Shown here: positions 50,981 through 62,214 of the stretch, piece by piece
Position numbering within the stretch: the stretch's first letter is position 1
How the letters are laid out: the number at the start of each line of letters is the position of its first letter
Made by a program: the position numbers and the translations under genes
Assembly: GCA_016789405.1 (NCBI GenBank)
Contig: JAEUPQ010000015.1
Coordinates: forward strand, 230,204 to 294,203
DNA from: Lysobacteraceae bacterium
GTDB lineage: Bacteria > Pseudomonadota > Gammaproteobacteria > Xanthomonadales > Xanthomonadaceae
Length of the DNA: 64,000 bases
Reading direction: 5' to 3'
Notes under the pieces: model-generated
Databases searched by the model: none
Seen by the model: the letters and a program-made list of their open reading frames with translations, nothing else
Told to the model about the DNA's origin: nothing

Positions 50981-51841
50981 TCAGTGATCGGAGCGCAGCA
51001 GCATCATGCCGGACATGCGCTTGGCCTGGTCGCGCTTCGCGGCCGGCATGAGCGCCATGACCAGCTCGTAGAACCACATGTGCGGCATGGTGCGATTCAG
51101 GCGGATGGATTCGTCCCAGTGCGAATGGAACTCGCTTTCCCGCCATCCGTGCGGTTCGAAGAAAGCCGTGCCTTCGCGCGGCCCGAACACGAACGGGGCA
51201 TTGCCGGCGCGCACGGCCGGTGACCAGGTCTTCTCTAGCCGATTGAGCAGCATCGGCGAGGCGAGGTCGCTGAGCCACCAGCGCGCATGCGCGACATCGT
51301 TGAGGTCGCGGGCGAGGGCGGCGACATCGTCGGCTTGCAGGTAGATCAGCAGGCCTTCGGTGATCGCCAGCACCGGGCCCTCGCGAGACGCGTCGGCGAG
51401 GATTTCGCGTCGCACGCCGGCATCGCGCAGGTCGGCAGCGCGATATTCGAGACGGCAGCGCGGCGTTTCGCCGGCCATCTGCTCACGGAAATAGTCGACC
51501 ATCTCGGGCATGTCGACGTGCAGCCAGCGCAGGTCGGACGGCAGGTCCATGCGGAACGGGCGCGCGTCGAGGCCGGCGGCGAGATTGAGGACGGTGCGCG
51601 CGCCGTTGCCGACGCAGCGCAGGACGATCTCGTCCATCACCGCGGTGCGAACGACGAGCGGCCAGCTCATCGCGGTGCCGTCGGGCAGCTCGCGAACGAT
51701 GGCCCCGCCGCGCTCGCCGCCGAGGCGACGCGCATAGGGGTCGCGGAAGATCGCGTCGGGCCGTTCGCTTTCCATCGCGCGATAGATCGCGACCCAGCGC
51801 GCGGTGTCGGAGACGTTGCGGATCGAATTGGTTTCGCTCAT
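50981..51841 (-). CDS. Class I SAM-dependent methyltransferase (PPM1/LCMT-like)
   Basis: A 286-aa methyltransferase of the leucine carboxyl methyltransferase-like family (TIGR00027 style). SAM-binding motif I is VLNLAAGLDARPFRMDLP, followed by WLHVDMPEMVDYF and AITEGLLIYL. The N-terminal SDTARWVAIYRAMESERPDAIF.DP.A block is also typical. Relatives in actinobacteria modify small-molecule carboxylates; the substrate here is unknown. It probably heads a short operon with the LOG gene. Confidence 0.88.
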   Translation of the reverse strand: MSETNSIRNVSDTARWVAIYRAMESERPDAIFRDPYARRLGGERGGAIVRELPDGTAMSWPLVVRTAVMDEIVLRCVGNGARTVLNLAAGLDARPFRMDLPSDLRWLHVDMPEMVDYFREQMAGETPRCRLEYRAADLRDAGVRREILADASREGPVLAITEGLLIYLQADDVAALARDLNDVAHARWWLSDLASPMLLNRLEKTWSPAVRAGNAPFVFGPREGTAFFEPHGWRESEFHSHWDESIRLNRTMPHMWFYELVMALMPAAKRDQAKRMSGMMLLRSDH

Positions 51842-51872
51842 GCCTGCGCTCTCCGGTGAGTGACTCCGAAAG

Positions 51873-51902
51873 CGAAACGGCGCACCGAGGTGCGCCGTTT
51901 CG
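51873..51902 (-). terminator. Terminator of the sucA-sucB-lpd operon
   Basis: A perfect 14-bp stem (CGAAACGGCGCACC at 51873-51886, GGTGCGCCGTTTCG at 51889-51902) with a minimal loop lies 16 bp beyond the lpd stop. On the minus strand there is no extended U-run. Confidence 0.7.
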
Positions 51903-51917
51903 TGTGCGGTTGGCGGA

Positions 51918-54627
<2,710 letters not shown>

Positions 54628-54762
54628 GGTGGCGTCCTGGGATGAGATGTTGGTGTCGACCGGGCTGTCGCCGCGACGACGGATTGCAAGATCACGATGT
54701 TCGGAACACGGATGTCCGGAAGCAGGCGCGGACGCCGGTTGCCCGGCGCCCGCGTCGATGGA

Positions 54763-57591
54763 TCACTCTTCCTCGAATTCGCCGTCGGGCGAGTTGACGA
54801 GGGCGTCGGCGATCAGCGCCTGCTGCTCGACGACATGGTCGTTGAAGTGGCCCGCCGCCGGTGAAGGCGAGCGCGCGCGACCTGCGTAGTGCAGCGACTG
54901 CTTGTCCTGGATGCAGAAGCGCAGGTGGTGCTGGATCTGGTACCACGCGCCCTGGTTCTGCGGCTCTTCCTGGCACCAGATCACCTGCACGTTCTTGCTG
55001 TACTTCTTCAGCTCGGAGATCAACTGCTGGCGCGGGAACGGGTAGAGCTGCTCGATGCGGATGATGGCGACGTCCTTCAGCTCGCGCTTCTGGGCCTCTT
55101 CCACCAGGTCGTAGTAGACCTTGCCGCCGCACACCACGACGCGCTTGACCTTCTTCGCATCGCCGGCGGTGCTGTCCGGGATCAGGTGCTGGAAGCCGCC
55201 GTTGGCCAGTTCGTCCAGGGTCGACACCGCCAGCTTGTGGCGCAGCAGCGACTTGGGCGTCATCACCACCAGCGGCTTGCGGGTGGTCATGCGCATCTGG
55301 CGGCGGATCATGTGGAATGCCTGTGCCGGCGTGGTCGGCGTGCAGACCATCATGTTGTCCAGCGCGCACAGCTGCAGGAAGCGCTCGAGGCGCGCCGAGC
55401 TGTGCTCGGGGCCCTGGCCTTCATAGCCGTGCGGCAGGAACAGCGCCAGACCGCAGAGGCGGCCCCACTTGGCCTCGCCCGAGGACAGGAACTGGTCGAT
55501 CACCACCTGGGCGCCGTTGGCGAAGTCGCCGAACTGGGCTTCCCAGATGTCGAGGGTCATGGGATCGGCGGTCGAATAGCCGTACTCGAACGCCATCACC
55601 GCTTCCTCGCTCAGCAGCGAGTCGATGATCGTGGCGTCTTCCGGATTCGTCACCAGCTGGCGCAGCGGGATGTGGTCGACGTCGACGTTCTGGTCGTGCA
55701 GCACGGCATGGCGATGGAAGAAGGTGCCACGACCGCAGTCCTGGCCGACCAGGCGCAGCTTGTAGCCTTCGGCGAGCAGCGTGGCGTAGGCCAGGTTCTC
55801 GGCGAAGCCCCAGTCCCCCGGCAGTTCACCGGTGGCCATCTTGCGGCGATCATCATAGATCTTCGCCACGCGCGGATGCAGCGCGGCGCCTTCGGGCAGC
55901 GTGTTGATGACCTGGGCCAGGCCATCGAGCTTGTCGCGGGCGACGCGGGTGTCGACCGGATCGCTCAGCTTGCCCGCGAGCAGCGGGTTCCAGTCGATCG
56001 AGTAGGCATCCGGATTGGCCGGGGCCAGTTCGGTGGTGACCACGCCGTCGTCGAGCTTCTGGCGGTAGCCATCGACCAGCGCCTGCGCGTCCTCGGCCTT
56101 GAGCGCGCCTTCGGCGGCGAGCTTCTCGGCATAGAGTTCGCGCGTGGTCTTGCGCTTGCGGATGTTCTGGTACATCTGCGGCTGGGTCGCCGCCGGTTCG
56201 TCCGCCTCGTTGTGGCCATGGCGGCGATAGCAGACGAGATCGATGACCACGTCCTTGCCGAACTTCTGGCGGAAGTCGAAGGCCAGGTCGGCGCAGAACG
56301 CGACCGCATCCGGGTCGTCGCCGTTCACGTGCAGCACCGGTGCGCCGACCATCTTGGCCACGTCGGTGCAGTACAGCGTCGAGCGGGCGTCCTGGCGTTC
56401 GCTGGTCGTGAAGCCGACCTGGTTGTTGATGACGATGTGGATGGTGCCGCCGACGGCGAAGCCGCGGGCCTGCGACATCTGCAGCAGTTCCATGACCACG
56501 CCCTGGCCTGCGAACGCGGCGTCGCCGTGCATCAGGATCGGCACGACCTGCGTGCGTGCCTGGTCGCCGCGACGCAGCTGGCGCGAGCGGACGCTGCCGG
56601 CGACCACCGGGTCGACGATTTCCAGGTGCGAAGGGTTGAAGGCGAGCGCCAGATGCACCGGGCCGCCCGGCGTGGCGATGTCGGCGCTGAAGCCCATGTG
56701 GTACTTCACGTCGCCGGCGTGGGCGTGTTCGTCGTGTTCGAACTTGCCTTCGAATTCGTCGAACAGCTTGCGCGGCGGCTTGCCGAGGGTGTTGACCAGG
56801 ACGTTGAGACGGCCGCGGTGGGCCATGCCGAGGATCACGTCCTTGACGCCGTCGCTGCCGGCGCGGCGGATCATCACGTCGAGCATCGGGATCAGCGAAT
56901 CGCCGCCTTCCAGCGAGAAGCGCTTCTGGCCGACGTACTTGGTGTGCAGGTAGCGTTCGAGGCCTTCCGCAGCGGTCAGGCGCTCGAGGATGCGGCGACG
57001 CTCGTCGCCGCTACGTTTGAAGTCGCCGCCGGTGGCTTCGAGCCGTTCGTACATCCAGCGACGCTGTTCGACGTCGGTGATGTGCATGAACTCGGCGCCG
57101 ATGCTGCCGGTGTAGGTGGCCTTGAGGCGGGCGACCAGGTCGCGCAGCTTCATCTGTGCGTTGCCGCCGACGCCGCCGCTGGAGAAGGTGGCATCGAGGT
57201 CCGCGTTGGCCAGGCCGTGGAAGCCGATCTCCAGATCGGGCGCTTCGTTGCGGGCCCACATGTCCAGCGGGTCGAGGCGGGCGGCCAGGTGACCGCGCGA
57301 GCGGTAGGCCACGATCAGTTTGCCGACGGCAAACTCGCGGCTGTCGCTGCCGCCAGCCTGGGCGACCACCACGCCGCGTGCGGCCTGGCGGCCGGCTTCG
57401 GCGATGGCCTCGATCACGGCCGAATGCGGGACGTCGTTGCCGTCACGCCCCTTCACGCCGTCGAAATAGGTTTTCCATTTCGGGCCGACGCTGTCGGGGT
57501 CGACCAGGTACTGTTCGTAGAGGTCCTCGATATACGCCGCATTGGCGCCGAGCTGGGAGGATTGCGCGAATTGCTTCAGGAGACTGTCCAC
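54763..57591 (-). CDS. sucA: 2-oxoglutarate dehydrogenase E1 component
   Basis: A 942-aa thiamine-diphosphate enzyme that decarboxylates 2-oxoglutarate. The ThDP/Mg region GDAAFAGQGVVMELLQMS and INNQVGFTTS, HRGRLNVLVNTLGK, and the C-terminal IRIEQLYPFP block are family-typical; E. coli SucA has 933 residues. I use GTG 57591 (VDSLLKQFAQSSQLG), which matches the conserved N-terminus; the open frame continues upstream to 58038 but is not homologous. It heads sucA-sucB-lpd. Confidence 0.96.
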   Translation of the reverse strand: MDSLLKQFAQSSQLGANAAYIEDLYEQYLVDPDSVGPKWKTYFDGVKGRDGNDVPHSAVIEAIAEAGRQAARGVVVAQAGGSDSREFAVGKLIVAYRSRGHLAARLDPLDMWARNEAPDLEIGFHGLANADLDATFSSGGVGGNAQMKLRDLVARLKATYTGSIGAEFMHITDVEQRRWMYERLEATGGDFKRSGDERRRILERLTAAEGLERYLHTKYVGQKRFSLEGGDSLIPMLDVMIRRAGSDGVKDVILGMAHRGRLNVLVNTLGKPPRKLFDEFEGKFEHDEHAHAGDVKYHMGFSADIATPGGPVHLALAFNPSHLEIVDPVVAGSVRSRQLRRGDQARTQVVPILMHGDAAFAGQGVVMELLQMSQARGFAVGGTIHIVINNQVGFTTSERQDARSTLYCTDVAKMVGAPVLHVNGDDPDAVAFCADLAFDFRQKFGKDVVIDLVCYRRHGHNEADEPAATQPQMYQNIRKRKTTRELYAEKLAAEGALKAEDAQALVDGYRQKLDDGVVTTELAPANPDAYSIDWNPLLAGKLSDPVDTRVARDKLDGLAQVINTLPEGAALHPRVAKIYDDRRKMATGELPGDWGFAENLAYATLLAEGYKLRLVGQDCGRGTFFHRHAVLHDQNVDVDHIPLRQLVTNPEDATIIDSLLSEEAVMAFEYGYSTADPMTLDIWEAQFGDFANGAQVVIDQFLSSGEAKWGRLCGLALFLPHGYEGQGPEHSSARLERFLQLCALDNMMVCTPTTPAQAFHMIRRQMRMTTRKPLVVMTPKSLLRHKLAVSTLDELANGGFQHLIPDSTAGDAKKVKRVVVCGGKVYYDLVEEAQKRELKDVAIIRIEQLYPFPRQQLISELKKYSKNVQVIWCQEEPQNQGAWYQIQHHLRFCIQDKQSLHYAGRARSPSPAAGHFNDHVVEQQALIADALVNSPDGEFEEE

Positions 57592-57922
57592 TTGGAGCCT
57601 GAGTGTCGGAAAGCGCGAAGGAGGAGTTGGTAACCGCTTGATCCGCCGGGCTTCCGGCAGGGGCGGCGACAGCGGCGAAAGGACCGGAATTATAGACGCA
57701 GGGTCCGCCGCAACGCACCATTCCGATGCTTCATGACGGGCCCGGGCCGGGCTTTCGACGGGCATTGTGACGGCGGTGACAGCGTGCGTGGGCTCGGTTT
57801 CGACCATGGTCGTACGCCAATGGGCTGCCCGGTGCGTGCGGCGATACTTCTCCGGCGCGCTTCTGGGGGCCCGATGCGGGCTGGTATGGTCCTCGCGAAT
57901 CCACGCGGGGGACGCGGAACCG
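57592..57922. other. Non-coding gap between divergent sucA and lipoprotein gene
   Basis: A 331-bp gap that should contain the sucA operon promoter (minus) and the lipoprotein promoter (plus). I see no gene and no strong -35/-10 pair. GGGGACGCGG before 57923 may serve as ribosome site for the lipoprotein. Confidence 0.5.
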
Positions 57923-59422
57923 ATGCGATACGGAACCAAGGCGATACGACCCATCCCGGCTGTCCTGACGATGACGGTCCTGCTTGCAGCCTGCGGGACG
58001 GGCGGCGCCGGGACCCAGGCAGACCGCGCTGCGCTCAAGCTCGATGCTCATGGCTGCCCGGATCTGAGCGGGACCTATGCCTTCAGCGCGCCGGGGGAGG
58101 GCGGGGTGAGTTTCGAAGGCTCGATCTTCGAGTCCCTGCCGGCCGGGAACGGCGGGACCATCCCCGCCGATCAGATCAGCGGCCTGTCGATCCAGCGCAG
58201 CGCCCATGGCGGCTACAGCCTGCGCTTCTTCGTCGCGGACGACCGGGTGATGCAGCACCTGAAGGTGATCCACGAGTTCGAGAAACCACGCTATCGGGAG
58301 TGGTACCACCTGCTGTCGGACCCGGCGAAGTCCAGCTATGTCGAGCGCAATGGCCAGCAGGCATACGACGAGCACCTGGCCCGGCTCGGGCCCACGGCGG
58401 ACATCGTGAGGGAATTGAAGCAGGGCGTCGGCATGCGTTGCGACGACGGCTGGGTCGAGATCCCGCGCGCGTACCGCAAGCCGCTGCGGCTCACGCTGGG
58501 GGAGGACGGCTCGATCATCGGTGAGGCCCCGGAACTCGACACCGTGGGCGTGAGCGTCTGGTGCGGCGACGGCTGCGCGGAGGTTCCGGTGCCGGTCGGC
58601 AGGCACACGGGCCGCCTGCGCTGGCCGCGCAACGACGGACTGCATGCCTGGCACCCGGAGGACATGCGCGGGCGCTACGTGTTCCTGCGACCGCTGGACG
58701 AGATCGAGGCCGAGGCACGTGCGCGGGACGAGGCGCAGCGCGCCGCCGACACCCGCCGCTACCGCTCGGCGGAGGCGATCCGCGCCGACCTGCGGGCGAT
58801 GGCGCCCCCGGGCACCGAGATCGAACGCGTCGAGGTCGCCGATGGCAGGGTCTTCATCCAGTACTCGGCGCCGAAGGACCAGATGGACGTGCTGCTGGAC
58901 ACCATCGCAGCCGCCGGTGGCGACCGGGATGCGCCGAAGCAGGTCGAGCGCGGCGGACGCAGCAGCGACATGTCCCGTCGATTCGTCCGTTTCGTGCTCA
59001 CGGATTCACCCCTGGTCCTGCAGGTCGATGCTGGCGACGACGCCGTGCGCGAAACGAATGCCCGCCAGGCACAGGTGGCGCCATCAGTCGCGGCGCGCGA
59101 ACCCGCGCCGGAGCCGGTGGCAACCCTCTATGCCGCGCCGGTGGAGGCGTCGGGTGAATTCGCGTCGGCGGGCGAGCTGCGCAGGCGGCTTGCCGTCCTC
59201 GCGCCGGCGGGCTGTCGCGTCACCGAGATCCGCGCGAGGCAGGGACGGGTGACCGTCCATGGCGAGGCGGAACGCATGGCCTGCATCTCGAACACGCTGC
59301 GCGCGATCGATGCCACGCAGACCGACGCCCGTTTCGGGCCGGAACTGGAGTCGGTCGAACAGGTGGGGCAGGTCTATCGATTCAGGATCCTGCTGGGCCC
59401 CTCGTCGCTGACGAAACCCTGA
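57923..59422 (+). CDS. Lipoprotein of unknown function
   Basis: A 499-aa predicted lipoprotein with signal MRYGTKAIRPIPAVLTMTVLLAAC (lipobox LAAC, Cys at 24). A Cys-containing N-terminal domain begins CPDLSGTYAFSAPGEGG and continues to a C-CGDGC pair near residue 215. A charged helical stretch (EIEAEARARDEAQRAADTRR) leads to two C-terminal alpha/beta domains with similar layout (GTEIERVEVADGRVFIQY and GCRVTEIRARQGRVTVHG), which may be an internal duplication of a BON- or PilN-like fold. I recognise no named family. It stands alone between divergent and convergent neighbours. Confidence 0.68.
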   Translation: MRYGTKAIRPIPAVLTMTVLLAACGTGGAGTQADRAALKLDAHGCPDLSGTYAFSAPGEGGVSFEGSIFESLPAGNGGTIPADQISGLSIQRSAHGGYSLRFFVADDRVMQHLKVIHEFEKPRYREWYHLLSDPAKSSYVERNGQQAYDEHLARLGPTADIVRELKQGVGMRCDDGWVEIPRAYRKPLRLTLGEDGSIIGEAPELDTVGVSVWCGDGCAEVPVPVGRHTGRLRWPRNDGLHAWHPEDMRGRYVFLRPLDEIEAEARARDEAQRAADTRRYRSAEAIRADLRAMAPPGTEIERVEVADGRVFIQYSAPKDQMDVLLDTIAAAGGDRDAPKQVERGGRSSDMSRRFVRFVLTDSPLVLQVDAGDDAVRETNARQAQVAPSVAAREPAPEPVATLYAAPVEASGEFASAGELRRRLAVLAPAGCRVTEIRARQGRVTVHGEAERMACISNTLRAIDATQTDARFGPELESVEQVGQVYRFRILLGPSSLTKP

Positions 59423-59488
59423 GTACGCGTCCTGCCCGACCAGGGCTTTCACACGTGACGTGCGGGTGTTCCTCGACGTGCCGGCGCC

Positions 59489-60415
59489 TCAGGCGCCGAG
59501 CACCCGGTATTCCGTCACTGGCCGGGCACGCTCCCAGACCGGATGGAAGCTTTCGACCAGCTGGCGGGCACGGCCGCCGGCATCGAGCGCGGCTTCGCCG
59601 TCGAAACGGTTGCCCAGCGGCCTGAAGTAACAGCCCCCGGCATCATTGGCGACGAACGCGGAGGCATAGCCGCGGTCAGCCGGGTCGGTGACTTCGCGGA
59701 AGGCGAACGCGCTGGATAGCCGCTGCGACAGTCCGATCATCGGCGCATGCGCGCGCTGCGGCGTGTCGGCATCCTGCAGGAGGATGCGGATGTCGATGCG
59801 CTGGCGTCGGGTGGCGAGCGTGCGCAGCGCATCGACGACCTCGGGCGCGTCGAACAGTCCGGGGTCCAGTGCCCGGCTGTAGATGCACAGTTCGCGACGC
59901 GTCGCCAGCACGATGGCGGACACGATCGCGACGGCCGATTCGCGGCTGTCGATCGCGGTGAGGCCGACGACCTGGCGACGCATCGCCTGGTGTTCGATGC
60001 CGGCCTCCATGAAGCGCTCGCCGTAGGGGACGAAGCCATGGCGGGCGTAGAAGCCGATCGCCGAAGCCTGGGCGTTGAGCTTGACCTCCGGCCAGCGACG
60101 CAGCGCGGCCTGTTCGATCAGCGACTTGAGCAGTGCGTCGCCGACGCCCTTGCCCCGCCAGTCCTGCAGCACCGCCATGCGGCCGATCTTGTGTTCGGGC
60201 GTGAGGCGCCCGGTGCCGATCGGACGTCCGGCGTCGTCGCTCGCCAGCACGTGCACGCAGAGTGGATCGAGCGCGTCCCATTCCAGTTCGCGCGGAACGT
60301 TCTGTTCCTCGACGAACACCGGTTCGCGCACCGCGCGCAGCGCATCGACCGCGGTGTGGTAGTCCACGGCCACGACCTGGAATCCCGCATGCAAACCCGC
60401 ATCACGCTTCGTCAT
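59489..60415 (-). CDS. GNAT acetyltransferase fused to a PLD-like C-terminal domain
   Basis: A 308-aa two-domain protein. Residues about 12-150 form a GNAT domain similar to ElaA/YjdJ-type proteins: FVEEQNVPRELEWDALD, GTGRL, and the acetyl-CoA loop VLQDWRGKGVGDALLKSLIEQA. From about 160, AIVLATRRELCIYSRALDPGLF and RIDIRILLQDADTPQRAHAPMI resemble a degenerate phospholipase-D-like half without a clear HxKxxxxD motif (DUF7931 is my best guess). The start at 60415 overlaps the 3' end of roxA by 14 bases, so expression is coupled. The substrate is unknown. Confidence 0.82.
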   Translation of the reverse strand: MTKRDAGLHAGFQVVAVDYHTAVDALRAVREPVFVEEQNVPRELEWDALDPLCVHVLASDDAGRPIGTGRLTPEHKIGRMAVLQDWRGKGVGDALLKSLIEQAALRRWPEVKLNAQASAIGFYARHGFVPYGERFMEAGIEHQAMRRQVVGLTAIDSRESAVAIVSAIVLATRRELCIYSRALDPGLFDAPEVVDALRTLATRRQRIDIRILLQDADTPQRAHAPMIGLSQRLSSAFAFREVTDPADRGYASAFVANDAGGCYFRPLGNRFDGEAALDAGGRARQLVESFHPVWERARPVTEYRVLGA

Positions 60416-61682
60416 CGCCGTCCTCCCAGCCCGTGTCGCTGCCGTCGTCGAGGTGGTAGTGGCCCTGTGCCAGCAACTCCAGAACCAGTGCGCGACCGTC
60501 CTCCGACAGCGCATCGTAATCGTCGCCATCCATGGCCTGCGCAGCGGCCAGGCGCCTTGCATCGGCCAGGGGCAGCGTAAAGATCTGTCCGGCCACGTAC
60601 AGGCGGGCCAATGTCTTCTTCGTCGAATCGCGTCGCCAGGCCACCCGCGTCCACGCGTGGCGGGCCAGGACGGCACCCTGCTGCAGATCGAATTCCACCT
60701 CGATCCGCGAGCGCGGCGGATCGGGCTGCAGCGATTCTCCGACGCTCCGGTACAGGGTCATGAAGCGACCGAACCAGTCGCCGAGGCGCTGCGGGTCGTT
60801 CATCCGCAGGGCGTTCAGGCCCTCGATGGCGCGACGCATCGCTTCGGCATCGATTTCGAAGGGGTCCTCGGGCGGGGAGAGGTCGCCATCGCGGTAGCGG
60901 ACGGATTCGTCCGCTTCGGCCAGCAGCGTGTCGACGAAATCGCCGAGCAGCTCCGCGGCGCTCGGCGCGCGCATGCCGACGGAAAACGTCAGGCACGCGT
61001 CCTCGGCCACGCCGTGGTGCGGCACGTTCGGCGGCAGGTAGAGCATGTCGCCCGGGCCCAGCACCCAGTCATGGGTGGGGTGGAATTCGCGCAGCAGCTT
61101 GAGCGCAACGCCTTCACGGAACTCGACCGAGGGCATGCCCTTGCCCAGTGCCTCGCTGGCGTCGATCTGCCAGCGGCGGTGGCCATGCCCCTGCAGCAGG
61201 AACACGTCGTAATGGTCGATGTGCGCACCGACCGACCCGCCCGGTGCGGCGAAGGAAATCATGATGTCGTCGAGTCGCCAGCGCGGCAGGAAATCGAAGT
61301 GGTCGAGCAGTGCGCGCACGTCCGGGTCCCACTTGTCGACGTCCTGCACCAGCAGGGTCCAGTCCTGGTGCGGCATGCCGGGGAACTCCTCCTCGGCGAA
61401 CGGACCGGTGCGCAGGGTCCAGCCATCGGTCGCGCGGTCGTGCATCACGATGCGCGAGAGCGCGCCTTCCTCGCAGGCCAGCCCGGCCAGGTCCTCCGGC
61501 GTCACCGGCGTTTCGAAGCCGGCGAACGCATTGCGGATGAGGAGTGGGTGCTTCTGCCAGTAATCGCGCAGGAATTTCGCCGCGGGCATGCCCAGCGGCC
61601 CCTTGCCGCGGGCATCGATCTCGAATGGATGAGAGGTTCTGGCGGGGCTTGGTGCGCGGGGCTGGCGGGGCATGTTGGACAT
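60402..61682 (-). CDS. roxA: 50S ribosomal protein L16 arginine 3-hydroxylase (RoxA/YcfD)
   Basis: A 426-aa cupin/JmjC Fe(II)/2-oxoglutarate oxygenase. Iron ligands His154 and Asp156 are in GAHIDHYDVFLLQGHGHRRW, and the distal His222 is in LPPNVPHHGVAED; the YcfD-type insert and winged-helix C-terminus follow. E. coli RoxA hydroxylates an Arg of ribosomal protein L16 under oxygen control. Starts at 61682 (MSNMPRQ) and 61673 are both plausible. It is upstream of and overlapping the GNAT fusion gene. Confidence 0.93.
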   Translation of the reverse strand: MSNMPRQPRAPSPARTSHPFEIDARGKGPLGMPAAKFLRDYWQKHPLLIRNAFAGFETPVTPEDLAGLACEEGALSRIVMHDRATDGWTLRTGPFAEEEFPGMPHQDWTLLVQDVDKWDPDVRALLDHFDFLPRWRLDDIMISFAAPGGSVGAHIDHYDVFLLQGHGHRRWQIDASEALGKGMPSVEFREGVALKLLREFHPTHDWVLGPGDMLYLPPNVPHHGVAEDACLTFSVGMRAPSAAELLGDFVDTLLAEADESVRYRDGDLSPPEDPFEIDAEAMRRAIEGLNALRMNDPQRLGDWFGRFMTLYRSVGESLQPDPPRSRIEVEFDLQQGAVLARHAWTRVAWRRDSTKKTLARLYVAGQIFTLPLADARRLAAAQAMDGDDYDALSEDGRALVLELLAQGHYHLDDGSDTGWEDGDDEA

Positions 61683-61701
61683 CCTGCAGGGGATGGCCAG
61701 T

Positions 61702-62073
61702 TTACCTGCTGTGCCTCGCTGGCCGGGCTGGCGGGCGCTGCTTGAGTTGCTCACCCACCGCGACGATGGTCCTCAACGCGGGAATCAGTTCCCTGCCGAG
61801 GTCGGTCAGCAGGTATTCGGATGTCGGCGGGGACGTATCGATGGCGCGCCGTTCGACCACGCCCTGCGACTCCAGCGTGCGCAGCCGCGCACTGAGGACG
61901 CGAGCGGATATCGAAGGCAGGTCGCGTCGCAGTTCGCCGAACCGGCGCGGCGCGGCGCCGAGGTACCACACGACATTCGCGGCCCAAGCGGGGCGCAGCA
62001 GGTTCATGCATTCGCCCAGCGCGCAGGTCGGCGGCGGCGGCGCGGTACGGTTCTTGCGGACGGGCAGGCCCAT
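61702..62073 (-). CDS. HxlR family transcriptional regulator
   Basis: A 123-aa winged-helix protein. The conserved N-terminal Cys (ALGECMNLLRPAWAANVVWYL) corresponds to the redox-sensing Cys of YodB/HypR-type members. The HTH core follows (RRFGELRRDLPSISARVLSARLRTLESQGVVER). It is divergent from the nitronate monooxygenase gene across a 141-bp gap containing a perfect palindrome, which suggests it controls that gene and itself. Confidence 0.9.
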   Translation of the reverse strand: MGLPVRKNRTAPPPPTCALGECMNLLRPAWAANVVWYLGAAPRRFGELRRDLPSISARVLSARLRTLESQGVVERRAIDTSPPTSEYLLTDLGRELIPALRTIVAVGEQLKQRPPARPARHSR

Positions 62074-62110
62074 CGGATCCTCGCTGCGGGATCGGTTTCC
62101 AGTCGCGCAT

Positions 62111-62128
62111 GGTAACCCGGCGGTTACC
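62111..62128. promoter_or_regulatory. Candidate HxlR operator
   Basis: GGTAACC-CGGC-GGTTACC, a perfect 7+7-bp dyad, lies midway between the divergent hxlR and nitronate monooxygenase starts. Dimeric winged-helix regulators bind such dyads. It is the only strong palindrome in the gap. Confidence 0.55.
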
Positions 62129-62214
62129 GGATTCTCGGCACGATGTGTGTCGGCCGTGTTCCCGGCAGCCTAGGATGCGCGTCGCCGGATGTCCGGCGGC
62201 GGGAAGCGCAGCGC

